A DNA stretch of 54,707 bases from NCBI GenBank assembly GCA_006508105.1, contig QKPP01000044.1, positions 33,270 to 87,976 on the forward strand. Reading direction: 5' to 3'. The stretch's first letter is position 1. The number at the start of each line of letters is the position of its first letter. Below the pieces are notes generated by a model. It was given only the letters and a program-made list of their open reading frames with translations. It did no database searches and was not told the DNA's origin. Shown here one piece after another: positions 1 through 9,355 of this stretch. Made by a program: the position numbers and the translations under genes. The DNA comes from Myxococcales bacterium FL481. GTDB taxonomy: Bacteria > Myxococcota_A > Polyangia > Nannocystales > Nannocystaceae.

Positions 1-10
1 ATACTCGCTG

Positions 11-55
11 AGCTCAGCTCAGCTCAGCTCAGCTCAGCTCAGCTCAGCTCAGCTC
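11..55. repeat. Pentanucleotide tandem repeat (AGCTC)x9
   Basis: Nine perfect copies of AGCTC run from 11 to 55. The stop codon of the minus-strand helicase gene (49-51) lies inside the repeat, in the first copies read from the gene's side. The unit is not a multiple of three, but because the stop comes at the gene-proximal edge, copy-number change would mostly alter the 3' flank rather than the protein. Repeats of this kind are prone to slippage. It could also be an assembly-edge artefact, since it sits at the window border. Confidence 0.9.
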
Positions 56-2469
56 CCGGGCTCGACCAGTTCGCCCGTTTGTACCAGGTCTTCGGGTAGC
101 AAAGCACTCGGCTGCCCCGCGCAGACCAGCCACAGCTGGTAGGCCGTGCGAGTGCACGCGATATGCAACAGGTGACGCGACGCGACGGTGGAGGGGTAGT
201 TTTGTGCCGTCGGGTCTGCGACGATCACGTAGTCGAACTCCAAGCCTTTGACCTGGCGCACGTCGGTGACGTCGATCCCCGGCAAAAACCCGAAGTCTTG
301 CTGTTTGACCAGACGTAGCCGCGGGACCTCGGCCACCGTCAACGCGTCGTAGTACATCTCGGCTTGCGTAGGGTAGCGGCAGATCACGGCGACACTCGCG
401 GTGGGCTCGCGCCGCATCAAACTTCGCAACGCTTCCCCGAGAAACGCAACAGACTCGCCCACGTCGGCGAAGTCAAAAAACGCCACCGGAGCCCCGTCAC
501 GAGCGATCAAGTCGTCTTTTGCGTCGTGCAAAGGCCCGAGAACGTGTCGAGCCAACGCCATCACCTGTCGCGTGGAGCGGTAGGTGATCCGTAGTGGCTG
601 GACTTCCACATGCTCGAGACCCGCATCGTCCAACAGCTGCGGCCAGTCGACGAACCCGTTGTCGAAGATCATCTTTTGGGCCTTGTCTCCCGCAATGGTG
701 ACGCTCTTGCCCGGCGACACGCAATCGAGGAGGACGCGGACTTCGAGCGGACACAGATCTTGTGCCTCGTCGACCACAACGTGTTCGTACTCCACGCGGC
801 CGCGCGCCGTCAGCAGGCCGCCGAACTTGAGCTGGCACAGCCGCAGTAGAATCGCGTCGTCTTCCCCGTCGAGTGCCACCGGCTCGACCGTCTCCACCAC
901 TTCGTCGGGGTCGCTGAGATCGGCGCCGTCCTCCCGCGCACCCTCGCGATGATCGGCTTGTTGCTCTTGGCTCGCAATGAGCTGGCCGACCTTGGCCGCG
1001 CACCACTTGGTGATCGTGGCCAGCTCGCCCTCCGAGAACGCGCCGGGAGCCGTACGATCCACGGCGTCACGGATCCGTGCCGCATCGCCCAAAAGCTCCA
1101 TCCAGTCGTTGAGCAGATCGCCAACCTCCTCGCGAATCACGGCCAACGCCGCATCTGCGGCGGCTTTTGCCGCGCCCGGCGTGCGACTGCCAGGGCCTTT
1201 GCGCAGCCACTCGCCCAGCCGCCGCACCCGCTCGGCCAGCGGGAGCCGTTCGAACGACCGCCACGCCGCCATGACGTCCGCGGCCCCGTTGCGCTGACCG
1301 AGCCGCTCGAGCAGCAGCTCTTCGGCCCCGCGAGTTTGACTGTCGATCAGCCCCTCCATCATCGCGATCAGCACGGGGTGTTTCTTGAAGCGACTGACCG
1401 CTTCCGGCGTGCTGTCGGTCCGCCGAGGTGGTACCTCGACTTTGAGGCGACGCAAGAGCTGAGCCGTCCAGCGACGGTAGGTGGTGACGGTCACCCCCTC
1501 CACACCCAGCGACGGCAACACGTACTTGATGTACTCGACGAGCGCCTCGTTGAACACGACGATCATCATTTTGCTCGGCGCGAAACGATCGGGATCTTGA
1601 AACGCCAGGTAGGCGACGCGGTGCAACGCGACCGTTGTCTTGCCCGAACCGGCCCCGCCCTGGATGAGCACGATGCCCGAGTCTTCCGCGGTGATCAGCG
1701 CGAACTGGTCTTTGTCGATGAACGCCGTGATCTCTTGCAAGCGCTTGTCTTGCCGCAGCGCGTCGTCCTCTCCGACGCCGAGCTGGCCCTTTGGCGGCCG
1801 CACCGCCTGACCCAACCCGCCTTCGAGCGTGGGCCGACCGGCTTGGGCCGACTCCCGCCAACGATCATCGCGGCCCCGCGCGTAGACCCCTTGCGGCGCG
1901 CTCACGCGCCGCAAGACCGTGTCAGACACGGCCACGCTACGACGCACCAGCACGCGCCCCTCGAGCTGGCGGTTGTCAAACTCCTCTTCGTACTCTTCGT
2001 CTTCATCGTAGCGGTAGTACAAACGACTGATGGGGGCGTTGCGCCAATCCACGATCGCCAGCCCGTCCCCGTTGTCCAACATGGTGCGCTTGCCGATGAG
2101 CACGTCGCGAGCCCGGCCCGAGCGAGCCTCTTGCACCCGCATGTGCCCGAAGTACGGACTGTTCGGGTCGATGGGAAGATCGCGCCCCTTCCCACGCCGC
2201 TGGCTCAACGCAGCGACTTGGTGCATCTGATCCACCAACGAGGCCATATCCTCCTCTTTGGCCTCGGCGATCATGTCGCGCAACTCGATCAGCTGACCGT
2301 CGAGATCCTCGATGTTCTCCGAGGCTTCGCTGGCGTCCCTTGCCAAGCGAGTCTGGATGCGCTGCAAGATTTCGCTTTCATCGCGGACGATCGACTCGCC
2401 TTGAGTCGAAAGCCCCGACGCATCTCCGGTGACGTTGCCCGTTTGTGGCTCTTGCACTCGTTCCGACAC
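49..2469 (-). CDS. HelD-like UvrD/Rep-superfamily 1 helicase
   Basis: This 806-residue protein is an ATP-dependent superfamily 1 helicase or translocase acting on nucleic acid in the cytoplasm. A Walker A motif (GGAGSGKTT, about residues 270-280), a DEAQD Walker B motif (about 566) and a late VKGLEFDYVIV motif give the UvrD order. Before the ATPase lies a VDWRNAP..LYY stretch of the type seen in HelD proteins, which release stalled RNA polymerase from DNA, and the N-terminal third is charged and helical. The start is GTG, with no strong Shine-Dalgarno. The SNF2 helicase gene lies 198 bp upstream on the same strand, so the two may be co-expressed. The helicase class is sure; the HelD role in polymerase recycling is inferred from length and the N-terminal motif. 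Confidence 0.88.
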   Translation of the reverse strand: MSERVQEPQTGNVTGDASGLSTQGESIVRDESEILQRIQTRLARDASEASENIEDLDGQLIELRDMIAEAKEEDMASLVDQMHQVAALSQRRGKGRDLPIDPNSPYFGHMRVQEARSGRARDVLIGKRTMLDNGDGLAIVDWRNAPISRLYYRYDEDEEYEEEFDNRQLEGRVLVRRSVAVSDTVLRRVSAPQGVYARGRDDRWRESAQAGRPTLEGGLGQAVRPPKGQLGVGEDDALRQDKRLQEITAFIDKDQFALITAEDSGIVLIQGGAGSGKTTVALHRVAYLAFQDPDRFAPSKMMIVVFNEALVEYIKYVLPSLGVEGVTVTTYRRWTAQLLRRLKVEVPPRRTDSTPEAVSRFKKHPVLIAMMEGLIDSQTRGAEELLLERLGQRNGAADVMAAWRSFERLPLAERVRRLGEWLRKGPGSRTPGAAKAAADAALAVIREEVGDLLNDWMELLGDAARIRDAVDRTAPGAFSEGELATITKWCAAKVGQLIASQEQQADHREGAREDGADLSDPDEVVETVEPVALDGEDDAILLRLCQLKFGGLLTARGRVEYEHVVVDEAQDLCPLEVRVLLDCVSPGKSVTIAGDKAQKMIFDNGFVDWPQLLDDAGLEHVEVQPLRITYRSTRQVMALARHVLGPLHDAKDDLIARDGAPVAFFDFADVGESVAFLGEALRSLMRREPTASVAVICRYPTQAEMYYDALTVAEVPRLRLVKQQDFGFLPGIDVTDVRQVKGLEFDYVIVADPTAQNYPSTVASRHLLHIACTRTAYQLWLVCAGQPSALLPEDLVQTGELVEPGS

Positions 2470-2578
2470 GATCCGATGTCAATAGCAAACCCCGCCTGAA
2501 AATCCAGCCCCTGAACGGTCGCGGCGGCGCTGCCCCCACGACACGACCCGGTAAAATGATCACGTCCGTTGCGATCGT

Positions 2579-2591
2579 GACACTCAGTGTC
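2579..2591. promoter_or_regulatory. Inverted repeat GACACT-C-AGTGTC upstream of the helicase gene
   Basis: A perfect 6-bp inverted repeat with a 1-nt centre lies about 110 bp upstream of the GTG start of the HelD-like gene, in the gap behind the SNF2 gene. It has the form of an operator. No known regulator site is recognised, and it could be chance. Confidence 0.25.
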
Positions 2592-2667
2592 GTATGGATA
2601 ACGCTTTGTCGCGCCGCCAGGTTCGCGGGCCCGTCCGGCCGGGTCGCCTGCTGGCGGCCGACCGGAC

Positions 2668-5600
2668 TCAGCCCTCCCAAGCAGGGCTTGAGGACGGGCT
2701 CTCGAGCAACCGCTCCACGTCCTCCATCGTGAGTTTTTTGCCGACCGTCGTGTCGCGCCCGAGCGCACTTTCGGCGACTTTGCGCTTTTGTTCGCCGAGC
2801 TCCACCATCTTTTGCTCCACGGTGTCCTCAACTACCAAGCGATACACCATCACCGGCTTGTCTTGGCCGATCCGGTGAGCCCGATCGGTGGCCTGATCTT
2901 CGACGGCCGGATTCCACCACGGGTCGTAGTGGATCACGGTATCCGCTTCGGTCAGCGTGATGCCGCTACCGCCCGCCTTGAGGCTGATCAGAAACACCGG
3001 CGGACCGCTTCGTTGTTGGAACTGGGCCACCAGTTCCTCGCGGTTTTTGGTCCCGCCGTGCAGCCACAGGTACTCGATCCCGAGTTCTTCGAGTGCGCTG
3101 CCGATCAGCTTTTGCATCTCGACGAACTGGCTGAAGACCAGGGTTTTTCGCCCCGAGCCCACGCATTCGGAGATGAGCTCCTTGAACGCTTCGAGTTTGG
3201 CCGAGGGCGGCACGGCCGTCCCCTCTGGAAGCCCCAGCAAGCGAGGGTCGGTGCAGACCTGTCGCAAGCGGGTGAGCGCGGCCAGGATCGTCATCTGCGA
3301 CTTCTCCACGCCAACCTCGTGGACTCGACCTTGGATCTCGGAGCGCGCGGCCTTGAGAATCCGGTTGTACAGTCCGAGCTGCGAGCGTCCAAACTGCACG
3401 TAGATCGCCTGCTCGGTCTTGGGTGGCAGCTCCGAGGCGACATCTTCTTTACGGCGCCGCATGATGAACGGCCGCACCCGAGCGCGCAGCGCCTCGAGCA
3501 CGTTGACGTCGCCATCTTCAATCGGCCGCACGTAGTTTTTTTGGAAGTCGGTGAGCTTGCCCAAAAACCCGGGCGCGAGAAAATCGAAGATTGCCCACAA
3601 GTCGACCAGGTGGTTTTCGACCGGGGTGCCACTGAGAGCGAGGCGATGGTCAGCTTGGAGCTTTTTGGTCGACTTGGCCGTGCTCGTCGTCCAGTTCTTG
3701 ATGTACTGCGCCTCATCGATGAGCACGTAGCGAAACCGGATCTTCGACAACTCATCGATGTCACGCCGCAAGATCGCGTACGTGGTGACCGCGATGTCGA
3801 CCTTTTTGAGGAGCCGTCGGTTCTCCCCGCGGTCCGAGCCGTGCCAAGTGAGCACCGACAAACTCGGCGCCCATTTTTTGACCTCCTGGCGCCAGACCGA
3901 CAACACCGAGGTCGGGCACACGATCAGCGAAGGCGCCGGCCCCTCGATCTCCTTGGCCCGCGTCAGCAAAGCCAGCGCCTGTACGGTCTTGCCGAGGCCC
4001 ATGTCGTCGGCCAAAATGCCGGTCATCTGGTTTTCGTGGAGTTGCCACAACCAGGCGTACCCTGAGCGCTGATACTCGCGTAGCTTGGCCGTCAACGCCT
4101 TGGCCTTGCGCGGGGCTCGACCGCCGCGGTCGCCGGTCATGTTCGACATCAGTTTCTTGACGTCCTTGGCCACGTCGGCGGTGGGCACCGCGCCGAGCAA
4201 GCGCGATAGCGTGCCCAGCTCGAGGGTGCTGACCTCGGTGACCCCGCTTTTGTCGAACTGCAAGTCTCCCGCGGCCTCCGCGATCGGCTCCAAGACCTTG
4301 GGGTCAAGCTTGACCACGCTGCCGTCAGCCAACGTGACCCAACGACGGCCCTCATGCAGCCAACGCAACAGATCGCGAAAGGAGATGAGGTCGCCTTCTC
4401 CTTCGACATCCACCTTGGCCTCGACGTCGAGCACCGACCCCCCCTTGTTGCGCACGGAGATGCTGGGATTTGGGTTCTTGCTGCGAATACGGGGCAGCTT
4501 GGGCACGCGCTTTTCCCACGCCTCGGGCAACAGCGGGATGCCGGCGATCATGAACTCAATCGCGTCGTCCCCACTCGCCACGAAGGCCTCGTCCGCGTCT
4601 TTCCACGACAACTTGAGGCCGCGCAACACGTCGCGCGCGGCGGCCTCGGAGTCGAGATCGCGATAAAACGCGATCGTCTCGCCGCCCGTGGTCAGGCTGT
4701 ACCGGGCCGAGTCCGGATCGCGGCCAGTGACGCTGAGGCTAACATTGCCGTACTTCGCCACCAAACCCACCCGGATGCGCTCCGAGTCGCCCTCGATGGT
4801 GGCCTGAATCTGCTCGATTTCACGCGAATCGCTGGCGAGGGCGAACAGGTCGTGACGTGGGACCCCGACGGACTGCAACTGCTCGGACAGCTGGTCCATC
4901 TGTTGGGCTCCTACGCTGCCGTCCATCACAATTCGCGGCTGCTGGGCGATCGAGCTCAGCACCCACGGTGGGGTGTCGGGAACCAAGAAGATCTCCGCGG
5001 TCTTCGGCCACAGAAACCACGTGGGTGCACCCGCGATAATGCGACCCTGGTCGACCTCGAACGTGCGCTCAGTGGGCTCGTGCTCGAGGTAGGCAGCCAG
5101 CTCGACCTTGGCGTCCTTGGCCCGGGCGCTGCTGGTGACCCGCAATACCAAAGGCTCGGGCACGAACTTGAGTTTGCCCATGCCCTTGATCGAGATCGCG
5201 GCCTCGCGTGCGAAGTACAACAACCCCGCCAGCGCCGCGTCTTCGAGAACATGAGCGCCGTCCTCATCCTCCTCGAGCTCTTGGTCGAGGTACCCGGCAA
5301 TGAGTCGATCGGCGGGGTGCAGTGCATCGCCGGAGCTACGATGGCGCCCCGCCGCCGCCGACACGCCGGCCGAAAACACTCTCACCGCCCACGTGCCTCG
5401 CCTCGACTCCACCTGATAGCGCCGGGTCGATCCGGACTTTCGGTGAAGCTCGGCGACCCACGGGTTCTGCGTGCGGGCCAGCTCACCACCGGTGCGGTAC
5501 TGCTTTTGAAACGCCAACGCGACGGCCACCGCGTGATGGCAGATCTTCTCCCAGCCGTCGCTATACGTGGGGCAGGTACAGGTTGCCTCGATCGGCAGAC

Positions 5601-5850
5601 CCTTGCGCGCCCCGGCGAACGATAGCGAAGTCGCATACGGCACCGGTCGCGACCCCCGAACGCGGCCTCGAACGCCACGTTCGTCCACCACCAGGTCGGA
5701 CACACTGTTTTGTGCAAACAGCTCTTTGCCCGCAAGCATGACCTTGGCGCTGACAAGTTTTGAGAGGGACTCTTCTTCGCAAAGCGGGAGCAACGATTCG
5801 ATGTTCGACACGACGGACTCGTCGGCACCTAGCGGTGCGCCGATCGACAA
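2668..5850 (-). CDS. SWI2/SNF2-family DNA translocase with SWIM zinc finger
   Basis: This 1060-residue protein belongs to the bacterial SNF2/Rad54-like ATPases that move along duplex DNA or remodel DNA-bound proteins. A SWIM zinc-finger pattern sits near the N-terminus (C91-x-C93, C104-x-H106). The SNF2 core has DDMGLGKT (about 610-620), IDEAQYIKNW (about 710) and LSGTPVENHL. The C-terminal helicase half has LVFSQF, LKAGGSGITLT and TDRAHRIGQ (about 985-995). The middle region of about 400 residues has no motif I recognise. The assigned start is TTG; a GTG at 5811 is a reasonable alternative. It is followed on the same strand by the HelD-like gene. The family is certain; the DNA substrate and process are unknown, with transcription-coupled roles as in RapA one possibility. 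Confidence 0.92.
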   Translation of the reverse strand: MSIGAPLGADESVVSNIESLLPLCEEESLSKLVSAKVMLAGKELFAQNSVSDLVVDERGVRGRVRGSRPVPYATSLSFAGARKGLPIEATCTCPTYSDGWEKICHHAVAVALAFQKQYRTGGELARTQNPWVAELHRKSGSTRRYQVESRRGTWAVRVFSAGVSAAAGRHRSSGDALHPADRLIAGYLDQELEEDEDGAHVLEDAALAGLLYFAREAAISIKGMGKLKFVPEPLVLRVTSSARAKDAKVELAAYLEHEPTERTFEVDQGRIIAGAPTWFLWPKTAEIFLVPDTPPWVLSSIAQQPRIVMDGSVGAQQMDQLSEQLQSVGVPRHDLFALASDSREIEQIQATIEGDSERIRVGLVAKYGNVSLSVTGRDPDSARYSLTTGGETIAFYRDLDSEAAARDVLRGLKLSWKDADEAFVASGDDAIEFMIAGIPLLPEAWEKRVPKLPRIRSKNPNPSISVRNKGGSVLDVEAKVDVEGEGDLISFRDLLRWLHEGRRWVTLADGSVVKLDPKVLEPIAEAAGDLQFDKSGVTEVSTLELGTLSRLLGAVPTADVAKDVKKLMSNMTGDRGGRAPRKAKALTAKLREYQRSGYAWLWQLHENQMTGILADDMGLGKTVQALALLTRAKEIEGPAPSLIVCPTSVLSVWRQEVKKWAPSLSVLTWHGSDRGENRRLLKKVDIAVTTYAILRRDIDELSKIRFRYVLIDEAQYIKNWTTSTAKSTKKLQADHRLALSGTPVENHLVDLWAIFDFLAPGFLGKLTDFQKNYVRPIEDGDVNVLEALRARVRPFIMRRRKEDVASELPPKTEQAIYVQFGRSQLGLYNRILKAARSEIQGRVHEVGVEKSQMTILAALTRLRQVCTDPRLLGLPEGTAVPPSAKLEAFKELISECVGSGRKTLVFSQFVEMQKLIGSALEELGIEYLWLHGGTKNREELVAQFQQRSGPPVFLISLKAGGSGITLTEADTVIHYDPWWNPAVEDQATDRAHRIGQDKPVMVYRLVVEDTVEQKMVELGEQKRKVAESALGRDTTVGKKLTMEDVERLLESPSSSPAWEG

Positions 5851-6105
5851 AGCTCGGGCCGGCCGTCAAAAACGGAAAGAATCCGCGATCATCAGGGGGC
5901 CCACAACCAGCACCGCCACGGCCGAATGCCGCACGGCAACGGGCAAGCTCGTTTAACATGGCGATCCATGCGGGTCTAGCACGCGCCTCCGTGAACCGCG
6001 CGGAATCTCCCGGAGCGCCGCGGCGACGTGGTGCGACGGGACGACCCACCCCTGCAACGACACGGCTTGCGCCCGCACTCCCCGTCCGTGCTGTCTCCCG
6101 ACTGG

Positions 6106-6112
6106 TACAACT
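6106..6112 (+). promoter_or_regulatory. Candidate -10 element just before the methyltransferase start
   Basis: TACAACT lies 6 nt before the ATG at 6119, in an otherwise very GC-rich stretch without a Shine-Dalgarno. If it is a -10 box, the transcript would begin at or near the start codon (leaderless). Confidence 0.3.
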
Positions 6113-6118
6113 CGCGGG

Positions 6119-7174
6119 ATGGTCGCCATCGAAGGGCTGAACCCGAACGACCCCGGTATCCGCCTGCTCGCCGACGCGGTGGTCGGCGTCCCCGACGAGG
6201 ACATCCTACTCGCCTATTGTGGCGACGTGCCCCACGTGGGACCGCGAGCCCAGCGTCTCGTCCTCGATGTCCGCGAGCCGATCGACGCGCGCCACCGTTG
6301 CCATTTCGCGCAGCTTGAGCCGACCTCGGTTCCTGAGGTCGGCCCGTTCGGCGTGGCCCTGTGCTGGCCGCGAGCCCATCTAGGCAAAGACTTCTCGCAC
6401 CGAACCTTCGCCGAAGCGGCGTTGCGACTGCGCGTTGGCGGTGTCTTGCACTGCGCTGTGCGCAAGCAAAAAGGCGCGAAGAGCCTCGCCGATACCCTGG
6501 CCCGCATGCTGGGCCACGTCACGATCACCGGTCGTGCCAGCGGATACCAGCGCCTGACGGCGACGCGCTCCTCGAACTTCGACGCAAAAATGGCGACGCA
6601 ACTGTGGCGAACCAGCTATGAAGTCGCCGATCGCCGACTCGGCGACAAGACGCTCCGCAGCGTTCCGGGGGTGTTTTCGCGGCGTGAGATCGACGCCGGG
6701 ACGGCGGCGTTGATCGATCACGTAGCGTCCCACGAACTCGACGCCGATGTGCATCGCGTCCTCGACCTTTGCGCCGGAATCGGACCGCTGGCGCTGTGGG
6801 CCGCCTCTCGGTGGCCGGCTGCCCGCGTGTCCGCCGTAGAAACGAACGTGCTCGCGGCGGCGTTGATCGAGCAGAACGCGACGCGGCACGGCTTGCGCGA
6901 TCGCGTTGAGGTGGCCCGAGTGGATGCGAGTCGGCCGCTGCCGGATGCCGTCGCATGTGGCGTAGATGTCGCGGTGTGCAATCCCCCGACACATGCGAGT
7001 CCAGCCGAGCTCGCGGCGATGCTCGGCCAACTGCGGTCTCGGCTGGCGGCCCATGGCCGGGTCTACGTGGTGGTCAATCGCGTCGGCCGGGCCGCCGCGG
7101 CGCTCGCCGAAGCCGGCGCGACGATCGACGTGACTCCGGTGGACGGCTACACCATCCTCACCGCGAGGTGGTAG
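6119..7174 (+). CDS. RsmC/RlmG-like SAM-dependent methyltransferase
   Basis: This 351-residue protein resembles the RsmC/RlmG family, which methylate guanine N2 in ribosomal RNA. The C-terminal half is a class I SAM-binding fold with motif I LDLCAGIGPLALWAA (about residues 220-235), an acidic SAM-ribose residue in SAVETN, and the catalytic-loop motif CNPPTH (about 288-293), corresponding to the family NPPF/NPPFH. The N-terminal half (LLAYCGDVP, then RAHLGKDF) looks like the second, degenerate methyltransferase-like domain found in RsmC. The Phe of NPPF is replaced by Thr, a small departure at the base-stacking position. The gene is alone on its strand and appears to have a near-leaderless promoter. 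Whether the substrate is 16S or 23S rRNA cannot be told. Confidence 0.8.
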   Translation: MVAIEGLNPNDPGIRLLADAVVGVPDEDILLAYCGDVPHVGPRAQRLVLDVREPIDARHRCHFAQLEPTSVPEVGPFGVALCWPRAHLGKDFSHRTFAEAALRLRVGGVLHCAVRKQKGAKSLADTLARMLGHVTITGRASGYQRLTATRSSNFDAKMATQLWRTSYEVADRRLGDKTLRSVPGVFSRREIDAGTAALIDHVASHELDADVHRVLDLCAGIGPLALWAASRWPAARVSAVETNVLAAALIEQNATRHGLRDRVEVARVDASRPLPDAVACGVDVAVCNPPTHASPAELAAMLGQLRSRLAAHGRVYVVVNRVGRAAAALAEAGATIDVTPVDGYTILTARW

Positions 7175-7206
7175 CGGCAAACCGACCGAGCGGGCCGACC
7201 CCCGGC

Positions 7207-7614
7207 TCAAAGCCGTACGCTCCCGTGTCGTCGCTCGTGGCGGACTCGTCTGAAGTCACGGACCAGGACCCGCAAAATCAGCGCGAACACCCCCCAAAGC
7301 CCGATTCCGACCGCGCCAGCCGTGACCGCGTCTGCGAACACCGGGGCTTCCACCCGGACCTCGCGTAGTTCTCCGGCCGCGCGCAGCAAACTGGCGAGCA
7401 CGAAGACCAGCAGCACGGAGTACGAACCAGCGCGCAGCAGACCAGACCCGCTCCACCGTCGTCGGGCCGCGAGAACCGAGCGATCCGCGTCCAGCCACCG
7501 CACGAAAAGGCGCAGCCAGGCCGTCATCGTGGGCAGCAACAACCAGCCCGCGATGCCGGCGAGCCCGGAGATCGCCAAGTCGAGCTGCTGCGGAGAAGTG
7601 ACGGAACCCCCCAT
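7207..7614 (-). CDS. Small membrane protein of unknown function
   Basis: The 135-residue product has three hydrophobic segments long enough to cross the membrane: about residues 12-34, 63-78 and 92-115. The last is followed by an Arg/His-rich tail, which by the positive-inside rule would be cytoplasmic. No motif identifies a family. It is convergent with the methyltransferase gene (32 bp between stops) and divergent from hemF (46 bp between starts), so it has room for its own promoter. The coding call rests on the clean hydrophobic pattern and on there being no competing gene. Confidence 0.55.
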   Translation of the reverse strand: MGGSVTSPQQLDLAISGLAGIAGWLLLPTMTAWLRLFVRWLDADRSVLAARRRWSGSGLLRAGSYSVLLVFVLASLLRAAGELREVRVEAPVFADAVTAGAVGIGLWGVFALILRVLVRDFRRVRHERRHGSVRL

Positions 7615-7644
7615 CGAGCGCGTCAGCTTAGCAGGTCACGCGAG

Positions 7645-7650
7645 TATATT
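7645..7650 (+). promoter_or_regulatory. Candidate -10 box of hemF
   Basis: TATATT ends 10 nt before the ATG at 7661. It is the most AT-rich hexamer in the short divergent gap, and no Shine-Dalgarno follows. It fits a very short or absent 5' leader. Confidence 0.35.
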
Positions 7651-7660
7651 CGGCGGCGAG

Positions 7661-8596
7661 ATGGACGAGAACATGACTGCCCACCCGATTCGCAGCCGGG
7701 TGGTTGCCCTGATGCAAGCCCTCCAGAGCGAAATCTGCGACGCTCTCGAGTCGATCGAGGCGAAACAGGGCTCAACCGCTCGCTTTGGGCGCGATTCGTG
7801 GTCGCGTCCCGGCGGTGGCGGCGGCCTGTCCCGTGTCATCGCGGACGGAGCGTTCCTTGAACGCGGCGGCGTGAATGTGTCCGAAGTCCACGGTGAACTC
7901 GACCCCGCGTTCGCAGGAAGCCTACCGGGCAGTGGACCCCAGTTCTTCGCGACGGGCGTGTCGCTGGTCCTGCACCCCCAAAACCCCCACGTGCCGACGG
8001 TGCACGCGAACTTTCGTCACATCCAACGGGGCCCGGTCGCGTGGTTTGGCGGCGGCGCCGATTTGACGCCGTACTACTACGATGCGGACGATCGCGATCG
8101 CTTCCGTCAGGTGTGGAAGAACGTCTGCGAACGGCACCATGGCATCGCGGACTACGAAGCCTACGCGGCCCACTGCGACCGATACTTCTACCTCCCACAC
8201 CGCCAGGAACGCCGGGGCGTCGGGGGGATCTTCTTCGACAACCTCGAAATCGGTGCGGACCGCGAGCACGCCGAGCGAGTGTTCGCGTTCGTCAAAGATG
8301 CCGGTCAGGCGTTCTTGTCGAGCTACCTCCCCATCGTCGAGCGCCACCTCGACACGCCATGGACCGCCGAGCAAAAAGCCTGGCAAGAGCTTCGCCGAGG
8401 ACGCTACGTGGAGTTCAACCTTCTCTACGATCGCGGCACGGTATTTGGGCTGCGCACCAACGGACGCACCGAATCGATCTTGATGTCGCTCCCGCCCACG
8501 GTCCGTTGGTCCTACTGCTTCGAACCGCAAGCCGGCTCGCGCGAGGCCGAGCTACTCGAGGTGCTACGCACGCCGGTGGGATCGTCAGCCACGTAG
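7661..8596 (+). CDS. hemF: Oxygen-dependent coproporphyrinogen III oxidase
   Basis: HemF oxidatively decarboxylates two propionate groups of coproporphyrinogen III to give protoporphyrinogen IX, using O2, in cytoplasmic haem synthesis. The 311-residue product matches the family's usual length of about 300. It carries the characteristic blocks WFGGGADLTPYYYD, HCDRYFYLPHR..RGVGGIFFDN and RGRYVEFNLLYDRGTVFGL. The reading frame is open upstream to 7322, but similarity begins only at about residue 1 of the start chosen here; ATG 7673 is the alternative. An aerobic haem enzyme implies growth with oxygen. A second tetrapyrrole gene, hemL, lies 34 kb away in this window. Confidence 0.95.
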   Translation: MDENMTAHPIRSRVVALMQALQSEICDALESIEAKQGSTARFGRDSWSRPGGGGGLSRVIADGAFLERGGVNVSEVHGELDPAFAGSLPGSGPQFFATGVSLVLHPQNPHVPTVHANFRHIQRGPVAWFGGGADLTPYYYDADDRDRFRQVWKNVCERHHGIADYEAYAAHCDRYFYLPHRQERRGVGGIFFDNLEIGADREHAERVFAFVKDAGQAFLSSYLPIVERHLDTPWTAEQKAWQELRRGRYVEFNLLYDRGTVFGLRTNGRTESILMSLPPTVRWSYCFEPQAGSREAELLEVLRTPVGSSAT

Positions 8597-8626
8597 AGTC
8601 TTCCGGTTCGGCATCGGGACGGCGAG

Positions 8627-9355
8627 ATGACTCCGACGAAGACGCTTGCGCTCGCCGGGAGCACCGTGGCTGCCCTGCTTGTCGCCGCAGCGATACTCAC
8701 CGGCCCGACTGCGGGAATCCCCGAACGCTCGGATCCCCCTCAGTCCCCAAGCCCGGGGCATTCCGCTGAGGTTGATCCGGCACCGGCTGCGGCCGGCCAT
8801 GCCGGCGAGCCGCAAGCGGGCGACGAGGCCCACCCCGGTAAGCCCTCGTTTCACCGTCCTGATCGCACCAAGCTTCGGAGGCTCATCCACCAGGCGATCG
8901 CAGCCCACGGCGTGACCCCTGCAACCCCTGGATCGGCCGAGCCAGCGAGCGCGACCGGCACCGACCCCGTGGATTCGAGCCTGGCTCTGCCAGCACCGCA
9001 AGCGCCACCCGTCCCTAGCAAAGAGTTGCAGAAACAGATGATTGGCAACTTCTTCGAACAAGCGAACCCGCTGATGCAAGACTGCTACGACAGCTTCGCG
9101 AGGCCCGGCCTCCAGGGCGTGCTGGCCGTCGGTTCGGACCTCATCTACGATGATCAAGTGGGCGGGGTCCTGGATGCTATCGAGCTGCAAGACCACAGTA
9201 GCATCGTCTCCGAACAGGAACCTGAGTTCGTAGAATGCATCCGCCAATCGATGCTCTCCATCGAGATGGACCACGTAGAGGGATTCGGGAAGCTGTGGCT
9301 CACCCTTAACATTGACTTTCCACTGTCGGAGGTCGCGACACCCGCCGATCGCTGA
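8627..9355 (+). CDS. Membrane-anchored or secreted protein, Pro/Ala-rich linker and C-terminal domain
   Basis: The 242-residue product starts with a short basic segment and a hydrophobic stretch (about residues 7-27) that could be a signal peptide or anchor. A long Pro/Ala/Gly-rich linker of low complexity follows (to about 132). The C-terminal domain of about 105 residues begins near IGNFFEQANPLMQDCY and contains two cysteines about 60 residues apart (DCY.., ECIRQSM). This layout resembles the AgmX/PglI-type C-terminal domains common in Myxococcota, but I could not confirm the family. It starts 30 bp after hemF, so it could be co-transcribed. Function unknown. Confidence 0.65.
   Translation: MTPTKTLALAGSTVAALLVAAAILTGPTAGIPERSDPPQSPSPGHSAEVDPAPAAAGHAGEPQAGDEAHPGKPSFHRPDRTKLRRLIHQAIAAHGVTPATPGSAEPASATGTDPVDSSLALPAPQAPPVPSKELQKQMIGNFFEQANPLMQDCYDSFARPGLQGVLAVGSDLIYDDQVGGVLDAIELQDHSSIVSEQEPEFVECIRQSMLSIEMDHVEGFGKLWLTLNIDFPLSEVATPADR

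Noticed and set aside
949..2499. 516-residue plus-strand frame opposite the HelD-like gene
   Set aside because: Arg/His/Leu-rich shadow of the well-supported minus-strand helicase; no domain features.
2788..5625. Long plus-strand frames (2788-4065, 4354-5625) opposite the SNF2 gene
   Set aside because: Antisense shadows in a GC-rich genome; the SNF2 motifs on the other strand are complete.
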